A stretch of DNA of 15,613 nucleotides from K189A clade bacterium (GTDB lineage: Bacteria > Pseudomonadota > Gammaproteobacteria > Pseudomonadales > Azotimanducaceae), in the NCBI GenBank assembly GCA_007571095.1, contig RKSB01000158.1, positions 1-15,613 of the forward strand, in the 5' to 3' direction. Each line of letters begins with the position of its first letter. Position 1 is the first letter of the stretch. Of this stretch, positions 1 to 6,434 are shown piece after piece. The notes under the pieces were generated by a model. The model saw only the letters and a list, made by a program, of their open reading frames with translations, ran no database searches and was not told the DNA's origin. The translations under genes were made by a program, and so were the position numbers.

Positions 1-97
1 AGCTGGCTCGACAAAAGACTCAGGCAAAGTGACGACAGCCTGCTTAACGACGGCAGCCCGAAGTCATTGTACGAAAAAGTGGACAAGCTTCACTCGA

Positions 98-152
98 CAA
101 AGCAGGACAGGTCAGAAGTCATGCTATTCGCGCAGGCCTTGCGCTGACCCAA
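98..152 (-). pseudogene. Decayed partial copy of the argJ 3' end
   Basis: This stretch just downstream of argJ resembles the end of argJ at about 207-263, shifted by 110 bases. A 16-base block at 105-120 recurs exactly at 215-230, and similarity continues on both sides (GCAAGGCC, GCGAATA on the minus strand). Read on the minus strand it keeps traces of the argJ tail around residues 372-388, but it has a stop codon and frame breaks and lacks the conserved final motif. It is best seen as the outer copy of an old tandem duplication. The rest of 1-175 shows no gene. Identity is only about three bases in four outside the exact block, so the limits are approximate. Confidence 0.6.
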
Positions 153-175
153 TCGCAGAGTCCCGCCAGCACAGG

Positions 176-1378
176 CTAGCTTCGATACTCCGAGTTAATT
201 CGAACATATTCATAGGACAGGTCAGAAGTCCAGATATTCGCACTGGCCTTGCCCTGCCCCAGTAAAACCCGAATGCTGTACTCGGGCGAACGCATGATGT
301 CGGCGGCTCTCTGCTCCGAATACCCTTTCGCCACTCCGCCTTTCTCAAACAGGCAGTAGTCGTCGAGAAAAAGACAAACCTCGCTCACTTTCAGTTCGAC
401 ACCGCTTCGGCCCAGAGCCATCAAAATCCGCCCCCAGTTGGGGTCGCCGGCAAAGACAGCCGTTTTGACCAGAGGCGAGTGGGCAATCGTATAGGCGACC
501 TGCCGGCAATCTTTTTCGCTGAGTCCATCCTCAACCGAAATCCTGATAAATCGGGTGGCCCCCTCGGCATCCCGAACGATACTTTCAGCCAGCCGGCGGG
601 CAACCTGTTCAAGGGCCGCCTCCAGATTACGCCAGTCAGCCTCTGGAACAGGCGAGGAGTGCGGACGGCCAGTGCTGATGAGCACACAGGCATCGTTGGT
701 CGAGGTATCACCGTCAACGGTGATTCGATGAAAGCTTCTATCCACCGTCTTTCTCAAAAGATCATGCAGCGGCCGTTGCGGGACGGGAGCATCCGTGGCA
801 ACAAAGGCGAGCAGAGTAGCCATGTTCGGGCAAATCATTCCTCCGCCCTTGGCGATACCTGTGACTGTCCGTTTGCTACCGCCAAACTCGAACTCACAGT
901 CGGCACCCTTGGCCATCGTGTCTGTAGTCATGATGGCCTCAGCAGCCGATAGCCAGCCGTCATTCGACAGCCTTTTACCCAGCGTTTTCACCGCAGGTGT
1001 CAGGGCATCCAGATTGAGTCGCTCGCCGATCACGCCCGTCGAAAAGGGCAACACCTGCTCGGTTGCAAGGCCCAGAGTCGAGGCCAGTGCCGAGCAGAGA
1101 AGTCGCGCATCTTGAAGACCGTCTTCGCCAGTGCCGGCGTTGGCATTGCCGGCGTTGATCAGCAGGGCGCGAGGGGAGGCCTTTTGCAAATGCTCTCTGG
1201 CCAGATCGACCACCGGTGCCCGACAGGCGTTCAGAGTAAAAACAGCCGCCACTCGGCTGTCTTTTGAGAGCCTCATCGCCACCAGGTCATTCTTTTTTCG
1301 AAGACGGCTGGAACCGATTGCCAGTTCTACTCCGTCTATCGGCAAAAGAGAATCGGGGGTGCTTAATCCAACCGCCAT
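176..1378 (-). CDS. argJ: Glutamate N-acetyltransferase / amino-acid acetyltransferase ArgJ
   Basis: ArgJ moves the acetyl group from N-acetylornithine to glutamate, recycling acetyl in arginine synthesis; some versions also use acetyl-CoA. The 400-residue protein has the full family layout: MAVGL at the N-terminus, NAGNANAGTG at about 75-84, PFSTGVIGE at 111-119, and KGGGMICPNMATLL at 177-190. The family's self-cleavage into alpha and beta chains falls between Ala187 and Thr188, the latter being the nucleophile. The C-terminus ends in the typical YEYVRINSEYRS, so the gene is complete. The ATG has a GAGG nine bases upstream. It lies 41 bases after secA on the same strand, a pairing common in beta- and gammaproteobacteria, and is probably co-transcribed with it. 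Whether this copy is mono- or bifunctional cannot be told from sequence. Confidence 0.96.
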   Translation of the reverse strand: MAVGLSTPDSLLPIDGVELAIGSSRLRKKNDLVAMRLSKDSRVAAVFTLNACRAPVVDLAREHLQKASPRALLINAGNANAGTGEDGLQDARLLCSALASTLGLATEQVLPFSTGVIGERLNLDALTPAVKTLGKRLSNDGWLSAAEAIMTTDTMAKGADCEFEFGGSKRTVTGIAKGGGMICPNMATLLAFVATDAPVPQRPLHDLLRKTVDRSFHRITVDGDTSTNDACVLISTGRPHSSPVPEADWRNLEAALEQVARRLAESIVRDAEGATRFIRISVEDGLSEKDCRQVAYTIAHSPLVKTAVFAGDPNWGRILMALGRSGVELKVSEVCLFLDDYCLFEKGGVAKGYSEQRAADIMRSPEYSIRVLLGQGKASANIWTSDLSYEYVRINSEYRS

Positions 1379-1419
1379 TGCTCTGGCCTCACGCTGTTGA
1401 CCGCTTTAGGCCGGCTATT

Positions 1420-4185
1420 CTATCGCCTTAACCCGTGGCAGTGCTTGTATTTTTTGCCCGAGCCGCAAGGACAGGGCTCGTTGCGTCCTACTTTTCGTGT
1501 AGGCCGAATAAAGGGCTTTTTTTTATCGTTTTCAGCGAGCTGTGGTTGTTTCTTTACTGCCTGTTCATCTACAGCCGAAGACTGGTGGTGAAACTCCATT
1601 CTTTCGGCCTGCTTTTGTCTCCTCTCCTGCTCATCCTCTTCGATGTCCTGGTTCTCCTCAACCTGCATCCTGAAAAGATCCTGGGCGGTACGATAACGAA
1701 CACTTTTCAACAGGTTTTCAAACAGAAAGAAGCTCTCCTGTTTGTATTCCTGTTTCGGCTGTTTCTGGGCGTAAGCACGCAGTCCGATGCTGGACCGCAG
1801 GTGATCCATGTTGGCCAGATGCTCCTTCCATAACTGGTCCAGATTCATCAGCATAACGGTCTTCTCAGCCAGCCGCAGGCGGTCTGGGCCGACTAGCCTC
1901 TCTTTTTCCTGATAAGCCTGCAAGACTCCATCGAGAATCCGCTGCCGAAGCCCCTCCTCGGCCAGTTCGGCGTCGTCTTTCAGCCAGCCGGCAAGCGGCA
2001 GACGAAGGTTGAATTCGCTTGCCAGTGCTTCGGTCAAACCCGCAACATCCCACTGTTCGTAAAGCGATTGTGGCGGAATGTAATTGTCGACCAGTTCCTG
2101 TACGCTGTATCTTTGCATGTCAACGACGGCATCGGCGACATCATCGGCCGTTACCAGCTCTCTGCGTTGGGAGTAAATAATCTGTCGCTGGCTGTTGGCT
2201 ACATCGTCATACTCCAGAAGGTTCTTGCGAATCTCAAAGTTTCTGCTCTCTACCTTGCGTTGCGCCCTTTCGATGGCTGAGTTCACCATCGAGTGCTCAA
2301 TCGAATCACCCGGCTGCAGGCCGAGGCCCTGCATGATGCCCCGCACTCGGTCGGAAGCGAAAATGCGCATCAGGTCATCGTCCAGCGAGACATAAAATCG
2401 AGAAGACCCAGGATCGCCCTGACGACCGGAACGCCCGCGTAACTGATTGTCGATACGTCTGGATTCGTGACGTTCGGAGCCAATCACATGCAGGCCGCCG
2501 GCAGCCACGACTCGATCGTGTTTTTGCTGCCAGCCAAGTCGAGCGTCATTCAAGGCATCTTCAGAAACCACCTTGTCTGTAAACGCAGCTTCCCAGTTGC
2601 CTCCCAGCACAATATCCGTTCCGCGACCTGCCATGTTGGTGGCGAGAGTGACAGACCCGGGCGAACCGGCCTGGGCTATGATTTGCGACTCCTGCTGGTG
2701 ATGCTTGGCATTCAGTACCCTGTGGTCGATACCATGCTTGTCCAGTAATCCGGACAGGCGCTCCGAGGAGGCGACCGAAGTCGTTCCTACCAGTACGGGT
2801 CTGTTCTGTTCGATGGTATGCCGAATATCCTTGACGATGGCTTCGAGCTTCTCGTTCAGGGTGAGGTAGACCAGATCATTCAAATCCTTCCTGACAACAG
2901 GCTGATTGGTTGGAACAATGACCACATCAAGGTCATAAATCTGCTTGAACTCAAAGGCTTCGGTGTCGGCTGTGCCGGTCATGCCGGCCAGCTTGTCATA
3001 GAGGCGAAAATAATGTTGAAAGGTGGTTGATGCCAGCGTCTGGGTTTCATTTTGTATGTTGACACCTTCTTTGGCCTCAACTGCCTGATGCAGACCGTCC
3101 GACCAACGGCGACCCGGCAACGCCCTGCCGGTGTGCTCATCAACGATCACCACCTCGCCGTCACGAATCAGGTAATCGACATCCCTGCGAAAGAGCAGGC
3201 GCGCCTTCAGGGCTGCCTGAACATGGTGCAACAGAGCCAGATTGTGCGTCGAGTAAAGGCTGTCGGAAGCACTCAGCAAAGATGCCTTGCGCAGCCGCTC
3301 TTCAATCACCCTGTACCCACGCTCGGTCAATTCTATTGTTCGGTTTTTTTCGTCAACGACATAGTGTCCCTGCGCCGCTATTTCCTCTTCTGACAAGTAA
3401 GACTGCTCAATGGCCAGAACCGGCGTTTGCGTGTCGTCATGGGGTTCAAGCCCTTGAATGAGTTTGCTGATCAGCGGATAAATTTCCGGATTGTCGCTGC
3501 TGGCACCAGAGACGATCAGCGGCGTGCGCGCCTCGTCTATCAGAATGGAGTCGACCTCATCGACAATGGCATAACAAGGCGGCCGCTGGACGATATCCTG
3601 AGCCCTGAACACCATGTTGTCGCGCAGGTAGTCAAATCCCAACTCGTTGTTGGTGCAGTAGGTAATGTCAGCGGCGTAGGCGGTCTTCTTTTGCCCGGAA
3701 TCCTGGCCCGAAACGATCGTTCCGACCGACAGTCCAAGCAGGTTGTAAAGTGGTCCCATCCACTCGGCATCACGGCGGGCCAGATAATCATTGACCGTGA
3801 CGACATGAATGCCGCGCGCCGGAAGGGCATTCAGGTAGGCTGCCAGAGTCGCCACCAGCGTCTTGCCTTCACCCGTTCGCATCTCGGCGATGGAGCCCTG
3901 ATGAAGAGCAATGCCGCCTATCATCTGAACATCGTAATGACGTTGCCTGAGCGTACGTACACCGGCCTCTCGAACCAGCGCGAAGGCTTCGGGCAACAAA
4001 TCATCCAGCGAAGCACCCTGGTCAATTCGCTCGCGAAATGCCGCCGTCTGGATCGGAAAATCGGCTGAGTCCAGTGCCGAAAACCTGCTCTCCAGCGCGT
4101 TAATACGCTCGACCAATGGCTTGAGCTTTCGAATATAGCGGCTGTTTCTACCGCCAAAAAAAGCGGTTAACAGCTTGCTAATCAA
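1420..4185 (-). CDS. secA: Preprotein translocase ATPase SecA
   Basis: SecA is the ATP-driven motor that pushes unfolded preproteins through SecYEG at the inner membrane. The 921-residue protein is slightly longer than the E. coli one (901). Visible parts, in order: Walker A loop EMRTGEGKT at 101-109; the DEAD-type box VDEVDSILIDEARTP near 210-224; the second helicase domain with TNMAGRGTDI; and a C-terminal zinc-binding SEC-C tail with CPCGSGKKYKHCH, which in relatives binds SecB and phospholipid. The start is a TTG at 4183-4185, chosen because MISKLLTAFFGGRN lines up with the usual SecA N-terminus. No clear Shine-Dalgarno sequence precedes it; the upstream bases are pyrimidine rich. It is separated from the M23 gene by the decayed duplicate at 4213-4437. 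Confidence 0.98.
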   Translation of the reverse strand: MISKLLTAFFGGRNSRYIRKLKPLVERINALESRFSALDSADFPIQTAAFRERIDQGASLDDLLPEAFALVREAGVRTLRQRHYDVQMIGGIALHQGSIAEMRTGEGKTLVATLAAYLNALPARGIHVVTVNDYLARRDAEWMGPLYNLLGLSVGTIVSGQDSGQKKTAYAADITYCTNNELGFDYLRDNMVFRAQDIVQRPPCYAIVDEVDSILIDEARTPLIVSGASSDNPEIYPLISKLIQGLEPHDDTQTPVLAIEQSYLSEEEIAAQGHYVVDEKNRTIELTERGYRVIEERLRKASLLSASDSLYSTHNLALLHHVQAALKARLLFRRDVDYLIRDGEVVIVDEHTGRALPGRRWSDGLHQAVEAKEGVNIQNETQTLASTTFQHYFRLYDKLAGMTGTADTEAFEFKQIYDLDVVIVPTNQPVVRKDLNDLVYLTLNEKLEAIVKDIRHTIEQNRPVLVGTTSVASSERLSGLLDKHGIDHRVLNAKHHQQESQIIAQAGSPGSVTLATNMAGRGTDIVLGGNWEAAFTDKVVSEDALNDARLGWQQKHDRVVAAGGLHVIGSERHESRRIDNQLRGRSGRQGDPGSSRFYVSLDDDLMRIFASDRVRGIMQGLGLQPGDSIEHSMVNSAIERAQRKVESRNFEIRKNLLEYDDVANSQRQIIYSQRRELVTADDVADAVVDMQRYSVQELVDNYIPPQSLYEQWDVAGLTEALASEFNLRLPLAGWLKDDAELAEEGLRQRILDGVLQAYQEKERLVGPDRLRLAEKTVMLMNLDQLWKEHLANMDHLRSSIGLRAYAQKQPKQEYKQESFFLFENLLKSVRYRTAQDLFRMQVEENQDIEEDEQERRQKQAERMEFHHQSSAVDEQAVKKQPQLAENDKKKPFIRPTRKVGRNEPCPCGSGKKYKHCHGLRR

Positions 4186-4212
4186 AGAAAAACCCGAAGG
4201 AGGAAGGCGACA

Positions 4213-4437
4213 GCCGCCCGGTGCTTCTGGTCGATGCCTTGTACTGGACCATTGCCCTTGTGGAGCACTTCACAGTAAACATGCGGGCCGGCTGAACGAC
4301 CGGTGCTGCCCATAAGAGCCGGTGTCTGACCACGCTTACAACCTCTCCGAGCGCCGCCTCGATTTGTTCGTGAATGACCATGGCGAGAGGTGAGCCATTG
4401 CCATGGTCGACTTCAATCAGCAGGCCGAAATTTCCGT
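4213..4437 (-). pseudogene. Decayed tandem copy of the M23 peptidase 3' end
   Basis: The interval between the M23 stop codon and secA is a degraded copy of the last roughly 74 codons of the M23 gene (4438-4662), offset by 220-225 bases. Shared blocks include ATGCGGGCCGG at 4281 and 4506, and CATAAGAGCC in both. Read on the minus strand the copy begins FGLLIEVDHGNG, then loses one base, gains one, and loses one again, so the frame breaks. The HVHYE zinc motif has become HVYCE. It cannot make a working catalytic end and has no start of its own. It begins directly at the M23 stop, which fits a simple tandem duplication followed by decay. It occupies the space where a secA promoter would be expected; none was recognised. 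Confidence 0.85.
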
Positions 4438-5373
4438 TCAGTTCTGCTGGTCGATAAATTGTGCTGGATTGATATGCTTGCCCTTGTACAGCACTTCATA
4501 GTGGACATGCGGGCCGGTTGAGCGACCGGTGCTACCCATAAGAGCCAGTGTCTGACCACGTTTGACAGCCTCGCCGACCGCCACTCTGATTTCCTCGTGA
4601 TGGCCATAGCGAGAGGTGTAGCCATTGCCATGATCAACTTCAACCAGCAGGCCGAAGTCTCTGTGAGTACCGGCGTAGGTGACTATGCCGGCCGCCACCG
4701 CCAACACGGGCGAGCCTTTGGGGCCGGCAAAATCCATCCCCCTGTGCATGGTAATCTTGCCGTTAAAGGGATCCACACGCTCGCCGTACTTGGATGACAA
4801 CCAGGCCTTGCCCTGAATGACCGGGCGGCCTTTGGGCCGAGTGGCTTGATCCTGCCTGTGTTGGTCCAGAAATTCAGTAAGCCGTGCCAGTTCGAGGCTG
4901 CTGTGCTCGATACGTTTAAGTAAGGCTTCTACTCTCACCAGTGCGGCAGAAGGATCCGATGCCTCTGGAATCGACTCGTAAGGCCCGCCGACCGCCTTCT
5001 TGAAGTCAAGCTCGGCAGCCTCTCCTATTCCGGCCGCCTGAATCACCTCGTAAGCTCGCGAAGTCGCTGCCTCAATATGTATGACTTTTGACCTCAAATC
5101 GGCGATATGCTCGGCCAGAAGAAGATTTTTCGACTCAGAATCCCGTCGAATGTCGGCCAGTTGTCTTGCATATTCGTCCAGGTTGGCTTTCCAGCGATCA
5201 ACAACCATTTCATCAAGCGAATCAAGGGCCTTTTGCGTGGTCTGAATATGCGACAACCACAGCCACCAGGCGACAAGGGCACTCAGCAGGACAAGCAGAA
5301 GGCCGATCAGCGGAAATATCGGTTTGAACTCTCCGAGGCTATTCCTGGTGGTGGAAGATTTCAAGACAGCCAT
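4438..5373 (-). CDS. Membrane-anchored M23 family metallopeptidase (probable peptidoglycan endopeptidase)
   Basis: A 311-residue protein with a short cytoplasmic N-terminus, one membrane helix at about 20-40, a charged helical, probably coiled-coil, stretch at about 42-175, and a C-terminal M23 (LytM-type) domain from about 185. The zinc and catalytic residues are all present: H210 and D214 in HRGMD, H258 in YGHHEE, and H289 and H291 in GPHVHYE. M23 enzymes cut peptide cross-links in peptidoglycan, so it probably acts in the periplasm, tethered to the inner membrane. Its place between dciA and secA is typical for this locus in Pseudomonas-like genomes. It is divergent from dciA and shares a 158-base control region with it. 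Substrate is not known, and it could instead control other hydrolases. The end of the gene is duplicated downstream. Confidence 0.92.
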   Translation of the reverse strand: MAVLKSSTTRNSLGEFKPIFPLIGLLLVLLSALVAWWLWLSHIQTTQKALDSLDEMVVDRWKANLDEYARQLADIRRDSESKNLLLAEHIADLRSKVIHIEAATSRAYEVIQAAGIGEAAELDFKKAVGGPYESIPEASDPSAALVRVEALLKRIEHSSLELARLTEFLDQHRQDQATRPKGRPVIQGKAWLSSKYGERVDPFNGKITMHRGMDFAGPKGSPVLAVAAGIVTYAGTHRDFGLLVEVDHGNGYTSRYGHHEEIRVAVGEAVKRGQTLALMGSTGRSTGPHVHYEVLYKGKHINPAQFIDQQN

Positions 5374-5417
5374 TCTAAATTCAGTCAGTCCTCTGGTCAG
5401 CTTACAAATTCGCTGGT

Positions 5418-5446
5418 ATGGTATATCAGACTATCAAGGCAATCAA
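5418..5446 (-). promoter_or_regulatory. Candidate promoter for the M23 gene
   Basis: On the minus strand a TTGATT (5441-5446) and a TACCAT (5418-5423) are separated by 17 bases and lie about 45 bases before the M23 ATG. Each matches the sigma-70 consensus at four of six positions, so this is only a candidate. On the plus strand a TCTAAT (5463-5468) could serve as a -10 for dciA, but I saw no good -35 for it. Confidence 0.3.
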
Positions 5447-5453
5447 TAGTCTG
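5427..5453. promoter_or_regulatory. Perfect inverted repeat in the dciA / M23 divergent region, possible operator
   Basis: The arms CAGACTAT (5427-5434) and ATAGTCTG (5446-5453) are exact reverse complements separated by 11 bases, with centres 19 bases apart, close to two helical turns. It sits between the divergent dciA and M23 genes and covers the spacer of the candidate M23 promoter. That is where a dimeric repressor could control one or both genes. It has no T-run, so a terminator is unlikely. The regulator is unknown. Confidence 0.45.
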
Positions 5454-5520
5454 CTTCTTTCATCTAATACTGCTTCCAATACAGGCCAAGACTCCCTCCG
5501 AATACAGGGATTCGCCACTA

Positions 5521-5525
5521 AAGGA
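5521..5525 (+). promoter_or_regulatory. Ribosome binding site that sets the dciA start
   Basis: AAGGA lies six bases before the ATG at 5532. An in-frame ATG farther upstream at 5418 has no such site and would add 38 residues not expected in the family, so 5532 is preferred. Confidence 0.7.
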
Positions 5526-5531
5526 AACTGC

Positions 5532-5999
5532 ATGCCCAGAGTCCGCTCTTTCCGAAAAGACCGCAGACTCAACCAGACCGCTTCTCTGGCACTGATCCTG
5601 AATACCGGACGGCTGGGGCCTGTCCATGGGCAGTTCAAATTGTCTCAAGAACTCGAAGGAATCGTCAACCGCCAGCTTCCTGAAGGACTGCGAAACAGTG
5701 TTCGGGTGGTTTACTACCGAAATAACAAGCTACTCTTGAGTAGCTCTTCGCCCAGCCAAACTACTCGCATTCAGTACATACTCCCCGAACTCAAGGCTCG
5801 ACTCAAACACAATATTCTGTTTGAGTCGCTTGAAGAGATCAGAATTCGAGTGAGCTATTTACCCCCTCGAAAAAAACCCGTCACCATAAATCGAAGTCTT
5901 TCAAGGACTTCGGCCGATAACCTGCGGGAACTGGCCGAAGTTGTCGGCAACAAGGCGCTGAAAGCCGCCTTGAAAAGCCTCGTCAAAAACTCTGATTAG
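5532..5999 (+). CDS. dciA: DciA-type DUF721 protein, probable replicative helicase loader
   Basis: DciA-family (DUF721) proteins help place the replicative helicase DnaB on DNA in bacteria that lack DnaC or DnaI. The 155-residue protein is close to the usual length of gammaproteobacterial members. The region at about 35-110 has the family pattern: a helix ending in LP (40-50), a strand with VRVVYYRNNKLLLSSSS, then LPELKARL and a closing IRIRVSYLPP. The C-terminal helix (about 124-150: LSRTSADNLRELAEVVGNKA and on) matches the conserved tail. It is the only plus-strand gene, divergent from the M23 gene and convergent with ftsZ, as in related genomes where lpxC would lie between. The final 37 codons lie in a tandem duplication. 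The family is weakly conserved at residue level, so the assignment rests on pattern, length and position together. Confidence 0.82.
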   Translation: MPRVRSFRKDRRLNQTASLALILNTGRLGPVHGQFKLSQELEGIVNRQLPEGLRNSVRVVYYRNNKLLLSSSSPSQTTRIQYILPELKARLKHNILFESLEEIRIRVSYLPPRKKPVTINRSLSRTSADNLRELAEVVGNKALKAALKSLVKNSD

Positions 6000-6139
6000 C
6001 CTTTGTCGAATAAACGAGAATGTTCTCAGGTCTGCTCGTCATCACGCGCTTCTTTTCGCCTGATTTTCGGGCATGGCGTCTTCCTTGAGGCGAGGCTGTT
6101 CTCGCACAGGTGGTATCGACCTGATCGGCAACGAAGGTT
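5886..6139. repeat. Tandem duplication, copy 1 (dciA 3' end plus ftsZ 3' remnant)
   Basis: This 254-base unit recurs at 6180-6434 with about nine bases in ten identical and a few small indels. It contains the functional end of dciA (to 5999), followed on the opposite strand by a broken copy of the end of the second ftsZ. The unit thus spans a former junction of two convergent genes. A 40-base non-repeated spacer (6140-6179) separates the copies. Confidence 0.9.
6000..6139 (-). pseudogene. Remnant of the 3' end of the second ftsZ
   Basis: On the minus strand this copies codons about 341-388 of the ftsZ at 6289-7455. It starts as PSLPIRSIPPVREQ, the same linker as the intact gene, then runs through KEDAMPENQA into KRSA and a stop. 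Indels destroy the DYEQLRTPSFIRQQ tail, and the stop codon of the intact copy is CAG here. It has no start codon or upstream gene body, so it is a non-coding scar of the tandem duplication. Confidence 0.88.
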
Positions 6140-6179
6140 GAGTCGATGCCCGCGCCCGTCGCCACTCATCACAGCCTTT

Positions 6180-6296
6180 ATAAATCGAAGTCTTTCAAGG
6201 ACTTTCGCCGATAACCTGCGGAAACTGGCCGAAGTTGTCGGCAACAAGGCACTGAAAGCCGCCTTGAAAACCCCCTCGTCAAAAAACTCTAGTTAG
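6180..6296 (+). pseudogene. Remnant of the dciA 3' end
   Basis: The plus strand copies the last 37 or so codons of dciA: NRSLSRTFADNLRKLAEV and on to a TAG at 6294-6296. Frame is mostly kept, but the tail SLVKNSD has become TPSSKNSS. An open frame from 6003 runs into it through unrelated sequence (the reverse of the ftsZ remnant), so it has no proper start and lacks the main DUF721 domain. The last eight bases overlap the ftsZ stop codon region, showing that the two genes overlapped tail to tail before the duplication. Confidence 0.85.
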
Positions 6297-6434
6297 CCTG
6301 CTGTCGAATAAACGAAGGCGTTCTGAGCTGCTCGTAATCATGCTCCACTTCTGCCTGATTTTCGGGCATGGTGTCTTCCTTGAGGCGAGACTGTTCTCGC
6401 ACAGGTGGTATCGACCTGATCGGCAGCGAAGGTT
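6180..6434. repeat. Tandem duplication, copy 2 (dciA 3' remnant plus functional ftsZ 3' end)
   Basis: This is the second copy of the 5886-6139 unit, offset by 294-295 bases. Here the ftsZ end (6289-6434) is the working one and the dciA end is the orphan. Together the copies give full dciA, ftsZ scar, dciA scar, full ftsZ, which is what one tandem duplication across a convergent gene pair would produce. Confidence 0.9.

Noticed and set aside
28..39. Twelve-base match between 28-39 and the first ftsZ near 8189 as a further duplication scar
   Set aside because: Too short and without flanking similarity; likely chance.
130..144. GC-rich inverted repeat GCGCA/TGCGC after argJ as a terminator
   Set aside because: Five-base stem with no following T-run on either strand.
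29..265. 78-codon plus-strand open frame at the window start
   Set aside because: No motif or ribosome site; it runs opposite the argJ end and its remnant.
3427..4068. 213-codon plus-strand open frame inside secA
   Set aside because: Antisense to the conserved SecA N-terminal domain, no motifs, no ribosome site.
5478..5508. Direct repeat AATACAGG at 5478 and 5501 before dciA as a regulator site
   Set aside because: Only eight bases in two copies; chance cannot be excluded and nothing else supports it.
6003..6296. 97-codon plus-strand open frame ending in dciA-like sequence
   Set aside because: Its first part is the reverse of the ftsZ remnant and only the end resembles dciA; it is a chance read-through into a scar, not a gene.
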